Shown here piece by piece: positions 26,953 to 33,757 of a DNA stretch of 64,000 nucleotides (position 1 is its first letter; each line of letters opens with the position of its first letter). The stretch spans positions 3,267,177-3,331,176 of the forward strand of contig NZ_CP054058.1 of the NCBI RefSeq assembly GCF_003935895.2, read 5' to 3'. The translations under genes were made by a program, and so were the position numbers. The notes beneath the pieces are model-generated. The model did not search any database, had not been told where the DNA came from, and worked only from the letters and a program-made list of their open reading frames with translations. This DNA comes from Scandinavium goeteborgense. Lineage in GTDB: Bacteria > Pseudomonadota > Gammaproteobacteria > Enterobacterales > Enterobacteriaceae.

Positions 26953-27606
26953 ATGGACATTATTTCTGTTGCGTTAAAACGCCATTCAACCAAAGCCTTC
27001 GACGCCAGCATGAAGCTGAGCGCTGAACAGGCCGAAAACCTGAAAACCCTGTTGCAGTACAGCCCTTCCAGCACCAACTCCCAGCCGTGGCACTTCATCG
27101 TGGCCAGCACCGAAGAAGGCAAAGCGCGCGTTGCCAAATCTGCCGCCGGTGGTTTCGTGTTCAACGAACGCAAAATGCTGGATGCGTCCCACGTGGTGGT
27201 GTTCTGCGCCAAAACGGCGATGGACGATGCATGGCTGGAAAAAGTGGTCGATCAGGAAGAGATTGATGGCCGTTTTGCGACCCCGGAAGCGAAAGCAGGC
27301 AACCACAAAGGCCGTGTGTTCTTTGCCGATTTACACCGCAAAGAACTGAAAGATGATGCGCACTGGATGCAGAAACAGGTTTACCTTAACGTCGGTAACT
27401 TCCTGCTGGGCGTGGCCGCGATGGGCCTCGATGCCGTGCCAATTGAAGGCTTTGACGCGGCAGTGATGGACAAAGAGTTCGGCCTGACCGAGAAAGGCTT
27501 CACCAGCGTCGTGGTTGTACCGGTTGGCCGTCACAGCGTGGAAGACTTCAACGCTGCGCTTCCGAAATCTCGCTTGCCGCAGAGCACGACCCTGACAGAA
27601 ATTTAA
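26953..27606 (+). CDS. nfsB: Oxygen-insensitive NAD(P)H nitroreductase NfsB
   Basis: NfsB is a dimeric FMN flavoprotein that reduces nitroaromatics, including nitrofurans, and quinones by two-electron steps. It has 217 residues, the E. coli size. Family features: [37 protein letters not shown] (FMN contacts), [20 protein letters not shown] and the end [20 protein letters not shown]. Start ATG at 26953 with GGGGAG upstream. It lies behind ybdF, as in E. coli reading ybdF and nfsB as neighbours. A hairpin follows before the convergent antitoxin gene. Confidence 0.96.
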   Translation: MDIISVALKRHSTKAFDASMKLSAEQAENLKTLLQYSPSSTNSQPWHFIVASTEEGKARVAKSAAGGFVFNERKMLDASHVVVFCAKTAMDDAWLEKVVDQEEIDGRFATPEAKAGNHKGRVFFADLHRKELKDDAHWMQKQVYLNVGNFLLGVAAMGLDAVPIEGFDAAVMDKEFGLTEKGFTSVVVVPVGRHSVEDFNAALPKSRLPQSTTLTEI

Positions 27607-27613
27607 GGCTTCT

Positions 27614-27639
27614 GCCCGGCCTGCGTGCTGCGACCGGGC
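27614..27639. terminator. Hairpin between nfsB and the antitoxin gene
   Basis: GCCCGG (27614-27619) and CCGGGC (27634-27639) flank a 14-base loop region, eight bases after the nfsB stop and five before the convergent antitoxin stop. The T tract is weak (GCTTTC), so it is a possible shared terminator. Confidence 0.45.
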
Positions 27640-27643
27640 GCTT

Positions 27644-27931
27644 TCAGTAGAGCTGGATCAGCGGTGATTCAACGCCGCAGGCCAATGCGTACCGCGTCAG
27701 GGTATCGAGACTGGCGCGGGTGACATTGGCTTCCATTCTCGAGACTGTCGGCGCGCTAACGCCCATGCGCTGCGCAACCTGTGAACGAGTTAAGCCCGCC
27801 TGCTCCCGCCATTGGGCCAGCATTTCACGCAATCTTTCCTGACGCACTTCGGCGTCAAACGCCGCCTGAAATCCGGGCTGCGCCAGCATTTCTGCCCGCA
27901 CGTCATCCCAGTTAATGATTTTCTTGCTCAT
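27644..27931 (-). CDS. XRE-family antitoxin (HigA-like)
   Basis: A 95-residue protein with a helix-turn-helix of the XRE type: AGLTRSQVAQRMGVSAPTVS then RMEANVTRASLDTLTRYALA. It is encoded after, and overlaps by 20 bp, a RelE/HigB-like toxin gene; this toxin-first order is typical of higBA-like pairs. It should neutralise the toxin and repress the operon, probably through the dyad at 28281-28302. Start ATG at 27931 lies inside the toxin's last codons, with GGAG upstream. Confidence 0.85.
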   Translation of the reverse strand: MSKKIINWDDVRAEMLAQPGFQAAFDAEVRQERLREMLAQWREQAGLTRSQVAQRMGVSAPTVSRMEANVTRASLDTLTRYALACGVESPLIQLY

Positions 27932-28241
27932 CCTGCATCTCCTTTAATCGTTTTATCGCCAGCGCCAGTTCCGCCACAGGTGTTTTTTTCGTCTTTTTCA
28001 CAAAGACCCGGAGCAACCAGATCGATTGCCCGTTTCGATAAACGTAGATCCCTCGCGAATGAAAGAACCCCACCGTGCGGATTTCAAATAACCCATGGCC
28101 CAAAGGTTTTGAGTCAGGTTCTCGCAGCGCTGTTGGGTTTGCCCTGAGCTTGTCCAGTTGACGAAAAAACCGTGCCTGAACGGCCAAAGGAAACGACAAA
28201 ATTTCATCACGAACTTCACCGTGCATAACTAATGTGAACAT
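27912..28241 (-). CDS. RelE/HigB-type toxin (Gp49-like family)
   Basis: A 109-residue small basic protein of the RelE/ParE superfamily, Gp49-like group: FPLAVQARFFRQLDKLRANP, SKPLGHGLFEIRT and the core GIYVYRNGQSIWLLRVFVKK followed by KTKKTPVAELALAIKRLKEM. Members are usually ribosome-dependent mRNA nucleases; that activity is inferred. The ATG at 28241 is preferred because GGGAG lies 10 bases upstream; the frame is open 15 codons further, and an ATG at 28226 is also possible. The pair sits between nfsB and ybdG, absent from that place in E. coli. Confidence 0.85.
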   Translation of the reverse strand: MFTLVMHGEVRDEILSFPLAVQARFFRQLDKLRANPTALREPDSKPLGHGLFEIRTVGFFHSRGIYVYRNGQSIWLLRVFVKKTKKTPVAELALAIKRLKEMQDEQENH

Positions 28242-28280
28242 CCTGTTCGTTCTCCCGAAGAGATTAGCATATAAGGCAAA

Positions 28281-28302
28281 TTGCATTAAAGGCTAAATGC
28301 AA
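28281..28302. promoter_or_regulatory. Probable toxin-antitoxin operator
   Basis: TTGCATT and AATGCAA are separated by eight bases, a perfect 7-8-7 inverted repeat 39 bp upstream of the toxin ATG. The place and symmetry fit autorepression by the XRE antitoxin. Confidence 0.6.
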
Positions 28303-28469
28303 CCCATTGCCCGAAACGTAGCGTATCGGACAAAAGAAGTCACAACGGGTGAACAGAACGTGAAACACGCTCGAGAAAAATCGTTAAAACGAGGATTTCT
28401 GGGCCGGAAATAACCTCTTCGTTTTCCCACGACATCTTTTTCCTTAAATTGTCATAGGTTTATTACGAC

Positions 28470-29339
28470 TCAGCCCTGCCGGGCAAACCATTCCAGCGCC
28501 CGCTCACCGGCTTCGTCTACCGGTAAATAGACCAGCAGACGCGAACCGTTGCGCGGCGCGGAATACCAGTACATCTGTTGCAGGTTGAACGCCCCCAGCT
28601 CGGGGTGATTAATCGTTTTGATTTGATTCTCAACGCCGCGCACCTCGTAGCGCTGATGCCACAAGGCTTCGAATTCCGCAGAAGCCGCGAAGAACCGGGC
28701 CAGCTTGTTTTCCCATTCCGCTTCACCGCGATGTTCTGCCATTGCGGCGCGAAAATAGGACACAAACATTGGCAGCACATCCGGGTTCGCCAGGCGGCTG
28801 CGCCAGTTCTCATTGGTGAGATAAAGATAGATGCAGTTGCGGTCTTCTTCCGGGATCGTCGCGTAATCGACGCCCATCATCCGGCAAAAGCTGTCGTTCC
28901 ACGCGACGATATCAAAACCGGGCGTCTGAATGCTCGCGGGCTGCGGCATCAGGCTGTCCAGCATTCGGCGGGTGCCAGGGCTGATGCCTTCACACTTCGG
29001 CACCTGCAACGTCTCCAATGGCGCCAGCCCGGCCAGCACAAACAGATGGCGCGTTTCCAGCGCGCTGCACTGCAACGCCTGCGCCACCGCCTGCATCACG
29101 ACCACCGACGGATTCACTTCCCTGCCCTGCTCGAGCCACGTATACCAGGTCACGCCGACGTCGGCCAGCATCGCCACTTCTTCCCGCCGCAGGCCCGGCG
29201 TGCGGCGTCTTCCGCTGCGAGGCAATCCGAGCCGCTGTGGATCCAGGCTTTCTCGCCGTGAACGTAAGAATGCGCCGAGCTGTTTACGGTTGTCGTCATA
29301 GCGTGTGGCTACGCGTTCAGGCTGTGTAATAAGCGACAT
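28470..29339 (-). CDS. XRE-family regulator with MmyB-like ligand domain
   Basis: A 289-residue regulator. The N-terminal helix-turn-helix (about residues 18-85: LGAFLRSRRESLDP, RTPGLRREEVAMLADVGVTW, YTWLEQGREVNPS) is followed by the MmyB/MltR-type ligand-binding domain (about 110-280: FDIVAWNDSFCRMMG, NEN-WRSRLANP, HPELGAFNLQQMYWYSAP). Such proteins often repress a neighbouring gene and respond to small molecules. It is divergent from an MFS exporter gene, with a 26-bp dyad in between, so it very likely controls that exporter. Start ATG at 29339 has GGAGGTG upstream. Confidence 0.88.
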   Translation of the reverse strand: MSLITQPERVATRYDDNRKQLGAFLRSRRESLDPQRLGLPRSGRRRTPGLRREEVAMLADVGVTWYTWLEQGREVNPSVVVMQAVAQALQCSALETRHLFVLAGLAPLETLQVPKCEGISPGTRRMLDSLMPQPASIQTPGFDIVAWNDSFCRMMGVDYATIPEEDRNCIYLYLTNENWRSRLANPDVLPMFVSYFRAAMAEHRGEAEWENKLARFFAASAEFEALWHQRYEVRGVENQIKTINHPELGAFNLQQMYWYSAPRNGSRLLVYLPVDEAGERALEWFARQG

Positions 29340-29363
29340 GTCACCTCCAGCAGGGTAGTGCCA

Positions 29364-29389
29364 GTACCAGTATAAGCAAGAACTGGTAC
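29364..29389. promoter_or_regulatory. Operator dyad between XRE regulator and MFS exporter
   Basis: GTACCAGT (29364-29371) and ACTGGTAC (29382-29389) form a perfect 8-10-8 inverted repeat. It is 25 bp upstream of the regulator ATG and 58 bp before the exporter start, so one bound dimer could control both. Confidence 0.72.
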
Positions 29390-29447
29390 CCGTTTATTCA
29401 TTCAGCGATGCTACGTCCGATCCCTGAATGACGCAATGGAGAATCCC

Positions 29448-30866
29448 ATGAAAACGTCTGCTGTTTCACCCGGTCGCGCCGGTCTGCTGTTGCTCTTAAC
29501 CGGGCAAATGTTACCGCTGATTGATACGTCCATTACCAACGTGGCGCTGGATTCCATCACCCGTTCGCTGCACACCAGTCCGACCCAGCTGGAGCTGATT
29601 GTGGCGCTGTATGGCGTGGCCTTCGCCGTATGCCTGGCGATGGGCAGCAAGCTTGGCGATAACTACGGTCGTCGGCGTCTGTTTATGTGGGGCGTGGCGC
29701 TGTTTGGCCTGGCGTCTCTGCTGTGCGGCATGGCGAACTCGATTCATTCGCTGCTGGCGGCCCGCGTGGTACAGGGCGCGGGCGCGGCGCTGATCGTGCC
29801 GCAAATCCTCGCTACTCTGCACGTCACGCTGAAAGGCACCGCCCATGCCCGGGCGATTAGCCTGTACGGCGGCATCGGCGGGATTGCTTTTATCGTCGGG
29901 CAAATGGGCGGTGGCTGGTTGGTATCGGCGGATTTCGCCGGGCTGGGCTGGCGTAACGCCTTCTTCATTAATGTGCCGATTTGTCTGCTGGTGCTGGCGT
30001 TGAGTCACCGTTATGTACCCGAAACCCGCAGCGAAACGCCGTCGGGCATCGACTGGCCGGGCACGCTGTATCTGGCGGCGATCCTTTGCTGCCTGCTGTT
30101 CCCGATGGCGCTCGGGATGGAGCTGCACTGGCCGTGGGCGTTGAAGCTGATGCTGCTGGCGCTGGTGCCGCTGGTCTGGCTGATGCGCGCCAGTGCGCTG
30201 GCAAAAGAGCAGCGCGGGCAAACACCGCTGTTACCGCCACGGCTGTTGAAACTGCCGAGCATCCGCTTTGGCGTGCTCATCGCCCTGCTGTTCTTCAGCG
30301 CCTGGTCCGGATTTATGTTTTGTATGGCGCTGACCATGCAATCGGGCCTCGGCATGGCGCCGTGGCAGTCGGGCAACAGTTTTATCGCACTCGGTATCGC
30401 CTACTTTGTTTCCGCACTGTACGCCCCGAAACTGATCGCCCGCTACAGCATGGGACGCATTTTGCTCACCGGCCTGACGGTGCAAATTAGCGGTCTGCTG
30501 TTGCTGATGTTGACCTTCTGGTATTTCGGCATGCGCACCCACGCGCTGACGCTGGCCCCGGCAACTGCGCTGGTCGGCTACGGTCAGGCGCTGATTGTGA
30601 ACAGCTTCTACCGGATTGGGATGCGTGATATCGACGCCCGCGATGCGGGAGCCGGCAGCGCCATTCTCAGCACCTTGCAGCAGTCGACGCTGGGCCTCGG
30701 GCCTGCGGTATTGGGCAGCGTGTTTCTGGCGCTGGCATCACAGGGCGATTACACCGCCGCCATCGTCGGTTTTCTGGCGCTGGAAGTCATCATGATGCTG
30801 CTCCTCGCCGCGCTGGTGCTCAGCTACCGTCGTCATTTAAATCGCAGTCCACTGCCATCAATATAA
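29448..30866 (+). CDS. MFS transporter, DHA2-like drug exporter
   Basis: A 472-residue inner-membrane protein of the major facilitator superfamily, DHA2-like (12-14 segments). Features: DTSITNVALDSITRSL in segment 1, the loop motif GSKLGDNYGRRRLFMWG, RVVQGAGAALIVPQIL, and the late DAGAGSAILSTLQQSTLGLG. An ATG at 29436 is in frame, but the ATG at 29448 has GGAGA eight bases upstream and is preferred. It is divergent from an XRE/MmyB regulator, a common drug-efflux arrangement. Substrate unknown. Confidence 0.87.
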   Translation: MKTSAVSPGRAGLLLLLTGQMLPLIDTSITNVALDSITRSLHTSPTQLELIVALYGVAFAVCLAMGSKLGDNYGRRRLFMWGVALFGLASLLCGMANSIHSLLAARVVQGAGAALIVPQILATLHVTLKGTAHARAISLYGGIGGIAFIVGQMGGGWLVSADFAGLGWRNAFFINVPICLLVLALSHRYVPETRSETPSGIDWPGTLYLAAILCCLLFPMALGMELHWPWALKLMLLALVPLVWLMRASALAKEQRGQTPLLPPRLLKLPSIRFGVLIALLFFSAWSGFMFCMALTMQSGLGMAPWQSGNSFIALGIAYFVSALYAPKLIARYSMGRILLTGLTVQISGLLLLMLTFWYFGMRTHALTLAPATALVGYGQALIVNSFYRIGMRDIDARDAGAGSAILSTLQQSTLGLGPAVLGSVFLALASQGDYTAAIVGFLALEVIMMLLLAALVLSYRRHLNRSPLPSI

Positions 30867-30888
30867 TCCCGGCTGATTTGCATCTTAT

Positions 30889-30919
30889 TCTTTCAGCGGT
30901 CATTATGACCGCTGAAAGA
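30889..30919. promoter_or_regulatory. 31-bp near-perfect palindrome upstream of ybdG
   Basis: TCTTTCAGCGGTCAT and ATGACCGCTGAAAGA are perfect 15-bp arms around a single T. It ends 11 bp before the ybdG ATG, directly abutting the ribosome site (AGGAG at 30921-30925), and begins 22 bp after the MFS stop. It may be an operator, a terminator for the MFS gene without a T tract, or a stem that shapes ybdG translation. Confidence 0.7.
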
Positions 30920-30930
30920 TAGGAGATGTT

Positions 30931-32172
30931 ATGCAGGAAATTATATTAGCCCTCAAACAGTGGGGCCTTGAGATAAACCACACCACATCGCTGATTATTG
31001 TTTTCGCCTTTATTATTCTGACCGCAATAATCCTCCACGTTATATTGCACCGCATCGTTCTGCGCACCTGTGAAAAACGCGCTCAGGCCAGCCAGCATTT
31101 TTGGCTGCAAATTATCACCCAGAATAAATTATTTCACCGGGTGGCGTTTACTCTGCAAGGGATCGTGGTTCAGGTTCAGGCCGCACTGTGGCTGCAAAAA
31201 GGCAGCGATGCGTCCAGCATTCTGATCAACTGCGCCCAGCTGTGGGTGATGCTGTACACACTGCTGGCCTTTTTCTCGCTGCTCGACGTGCTGCTGAATC
31301 TGTCGCAGAAATTCACCTTTTCCTCACAGCTGCCGCTAAAGGGCATTTTCCAGGGCGTCAAACTGGTCAGCGCCATTCTGGTTGGCATTCTGATCATTTC
31401 GCTGCTGCTGGGGCAGTCGCCGGCGATCCTGATCAGCGGTCTGGGTGCCATGGCTGCGGTATTAATGTTGGTGTTTAAAGACCCGATCCTCGGTCTGGTG
31501 GCAGGGATTCAGCTGTCTGCCAACGATATGCTGCGCTTGGGAGACTGGCTGGAAATGCCGAAATATGGCGCGGACGGCGCGGTAACCGACATCGGCCTGA
31601 CCACCGTTAAAGTGCAGAACTGGGATAACACCATCACCACCATTCCGACCTGGTCGCTGGTGTCTGATTCGTTCAAAAACTGGAGCGGAATGTCCGCATC
31701 CGGCGGACGTCGTATTAAGCGCAGCATTAATCTCGACACCACCAGCATTCATTTCCTTGATGAGCAGGAACAGCAGCGCCTGATTCAGGCCAAACTGCTG
31801 AAACCGTATATGGACAGTCGTCACCAGGAGATTAGCCAGTGGAATGAACAGCAAGGCGGCGATGAGTCGATTCTCAACCGACGTAAAATGACCAACGTCG
31901 GCACCTTCCGCGTTTACCTGAATGAATATCTGCGTAATCACCCAAGAATACGTAAAGATATGACGTTAATGGTGCGCCAGTTAGCGCCTGACGCCAACGG
32001 TTTGCCCCTGGAAATATATGCGTTCACCAACACCGTGGTGTGGGCAGAATATGAAGGGATTCAGGCCGATATATTTGACCATATTTTTGCCGTGGTTGAA
32101 GAATTTGGTTTGCGCATTCATCAGGCCCCTACCGGCAATGATATTCGCGCATTGTCAGCGGCACGCGCCTGA
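30931..32172 (+). CDS. ybdG: Mechanosensitive channel YbdG (MscS family)
   Basis: YbdG is an inner-membrane MscS-family protein giving MscM-type activity and helping with mild osmotic shock. The 413-residue frame aligns along its length with E. coli YbdG (415): five N-terminal segments, the pore-lining helix region [20 protein letters not shown], the beta domain [20 protein letters not shown], and [20 protein letters not shown] near the end. The ATG at 30931 has AGGAG six bases upstream. pheP follows convergently, matching the E. coli neighbour pair. Confidence 0.95.
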   Translation: MQEIILALKQWGLEINHTTSLIIVFAFIILTAIILHVILHRIVLRTCEKRAQASQHFWLQIITQNKLFHRVAFTLQGIVVQVQAALWLQKGSDASSILINCAQLWVMLYTLLAFFSLLDVLLNLSQKFTFSSQLPLKGIFQGVKLVSAILVGILIISLLLGQSPAILISGLGAMAAVLMLVFKDPILGLVAGIQLSANDMLRLGDWLEMPKYGADGAVTDIGLTTVKVQNWDNTITTIPTWSLVSDSFKNWSGMSASGGRRIKRSINLDTTSIHFLDEQEQQRLIQAKLLKPYMDSRHQEISQWNEQQGGDESILNRRKMTNVGTFRVYLNEYLRNHPRIRKDMTLMVRQLAPDANGLPLEIYAFTNTVVWAEYEGIQADIFDHIFAVVEEFGLRIHQAPTGNDIRALSAARA

Positions 32173-32180
32173 CAATAAAA

Positions 32181-32252
32181 CGTCCGGCGGCGCTACGTTT
32201 GCACCGGCCTACACATTCATCGTAGGCCAGGCAAGCGCAGCGCCGCCGGGCA
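32181..32252. repeat. REP pair between ybdG and pheP
   Basis: Two opposed REP-like elements (TCCGGCGGCGCTACGTTTGC and GCGCAGCGCCGCCGGGC) frame TAGGCC-type sequence, making a stem between the convergent genes. It is a BIME-type element that may end both mRNAs. Confidence 0.7.
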
Positions 32253-32260
32253 ATAAACAA

Positions 32261-33652
32261 TCAGGCAGGTTTTCTCAACGTTTTAAACGCCACAAACAGG
32301 AACACCACCCACACCGGCAGCAAAATGGCCGACTGTCGCATACTGTCCATCGTCAGCATCAAACAGAAGATCATCAGCAAAAACGCGATACAGATGTAAT
32401 TGCTGGCCGGAGCCCACAGCGCACGGAATTTCGGCACGCGACCGAGACGACGCTGAGCGGCACGGAATTTCAGATGCGCCAGACAAATCATCACCCAGTT
32501 CAATAGCAACGTCGCCACCACCAGCGCCATCAGCAGGCCGAAAGCTTCGTGCGGCAGGATATAATTCACCAGTACCACCAACGACGTGATCGCCCCGGAA
32601 AGCAGCAGGGAATTGACCGGCACACCGCGACGGTTTACACGGGTGAGGAACTTCGGCGCGTTGCCCTGCACCGACAGGCCAAACAGCATCCGGCTATTGG
32701 AATAAACGCCGCTGTTGTAGACCGATAACGACGCCACCAAAATGACGAAGTTCAGCGCCGAGGCCACGATATTGCTGTCGAGATTGTGGAAAATCATCAC
32801 AAACGGGCTGCTGTCGGAGGTGACATTCACCCACGGATACAACGCCAGAAGCACCACCAGCGAACCGATATAAAACAGCAGAATGCGGTACACCACCTGA
32901 TTCACCGCTTTCGGGATGGTGGTTTCCGGGTCGCGCGCTTCGGCGGCGGTAATGCCAATCAGCTCAAGGCCGCCAAAGGAGAACATGATCACCGCCAGCG
33001 ACAGCACCAGACCATGCCAGCCGGTAGCGAAGAAGCCGCCGTGTTGCCACAGGTTGTCGAAGCCCGCGTGTTCGCCGCCATGGCCGGTAAACAGCATCCA
33101 CAGCCCGAAACCAATCATGCCAACAATGGCGAGCACTTTTATCAGCGCGAACCAGAACTCCGTTTCGCCGTACAGGCGCACATTTACCATGTTCACGGCG
33201 TTGATGATAATGAAGAATGCGGCGGCCCAGATCCACGTGGGAACGTCGGGGAACCAGTACTGCATGTAAATTCCGGCGGCGGTCAGTTCTGCCATGCCCA
33301 CCAGCACGAACATCACCCAGTAGTTCCAGCCGGAGAGGAAGCCAGCGAACGGCCCCCAGTATTTATACGCAAAGTGGGCAAAGGAGCCGGAAACCGGTTC
33401 TTCGACGACCATTTCGCCGAGCTGGCGCATGATCAGGAAAGCGATGATCCCGGCGATAGCGTAGCCGAGGATGACGGCGGGGCCAGCCATTTGAATAGCG
33501 GGGCCGATGCCGAGAAACAGACCGGTGCCGATAGCACCGCCGAGAGCGATTAGCTGGATATGGCGGTTTTGCAGGCCGCGGTGAAGCGTCGGTTGAGTTT
33601 CCGACGCAGCATCCGTTGGCGATTGGTCGGATGCCGATGACGCTTTTTTCAC
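32261..33652 (-). CDS. pheP: Phenylalanine permease PheP
   Basis: PheP is the phenylalanine-proton symporter of the inner membrane (amino acid-polyamine-organocation family, 12 segments). The 463-residue frame tracks E. coli PheP (458): HRGLQNRHIQLIALGGAIGT, GEMVVEEPVSGSFAHFAYKY, SFGGLELIGITAAEARDPE, and YNSGVYSNSRMLFGLSVQGN. Start is GTG at 33652 (MKKASSAS) with GGGGAAA upstream. The N-terminal tail is a few residues longer than in E. coli. In E. coli TyrR controls pheP; I did not find a convincing TyrR box in the 105 bp upstream, which also separates it from a receptor gene on the same strand. Confidence 0.95.
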   Translation of the reverse strand: MKKASSASDQSPTDAASETQPTLHRGLQNRHIQLIALGGAIGTGLFLGIGPAIQMAGPAVILGYAIAGIIAFLIMRQLGEMVVEEPVSGSFAHFAYKYWGPFAGFLSGWNYWVMFVLVGMAELTAAGIYMQYWFPDVPTWIWAAAFFIIINAVNMVNVRLYGETEFWFALIKVLAIVGMIGFGLWMLFTGHGGEHAGFDNLWQHGGFFATGWHGLVLSLAVIMFSFGGLELIGITAAEARDPETTIPKAVNQVVYRILLFYIGSLVVLLALYPWVNVTSDSSPFVMIFHNLDSNIVASALNFVILVASLSVYNSGVYSNSRMLFGLSVQGNAPKFLTRVNRRGVPVNSLLLSGAITSLVVLVNYILPHEAFGLLMALVVATLLLNWVMICLAHLKFRAAQRRLGRVPKFRALWAPASNYICIAFLLMIFCLMLTMDSMRQSAILLPVWVVFLFVAFKTLRKPA

Positions 33653-33757
33653 GTCTTTCCCCTGTAGCGTTTTTTAGAAGGGGCACCTTTTAACACTTCG
33701 ACAGACGTGTCGCAAGTTTCGTCCCGGCGAGTTGCCCCGCCGGAACGAGGGTCACAC

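Noticed and set aside
28303-28469. Small gene between the toxin-antitoxin pair and the XRE regulator
   Set aside because: No frame with a ribosome site and a plausible protein was seen.
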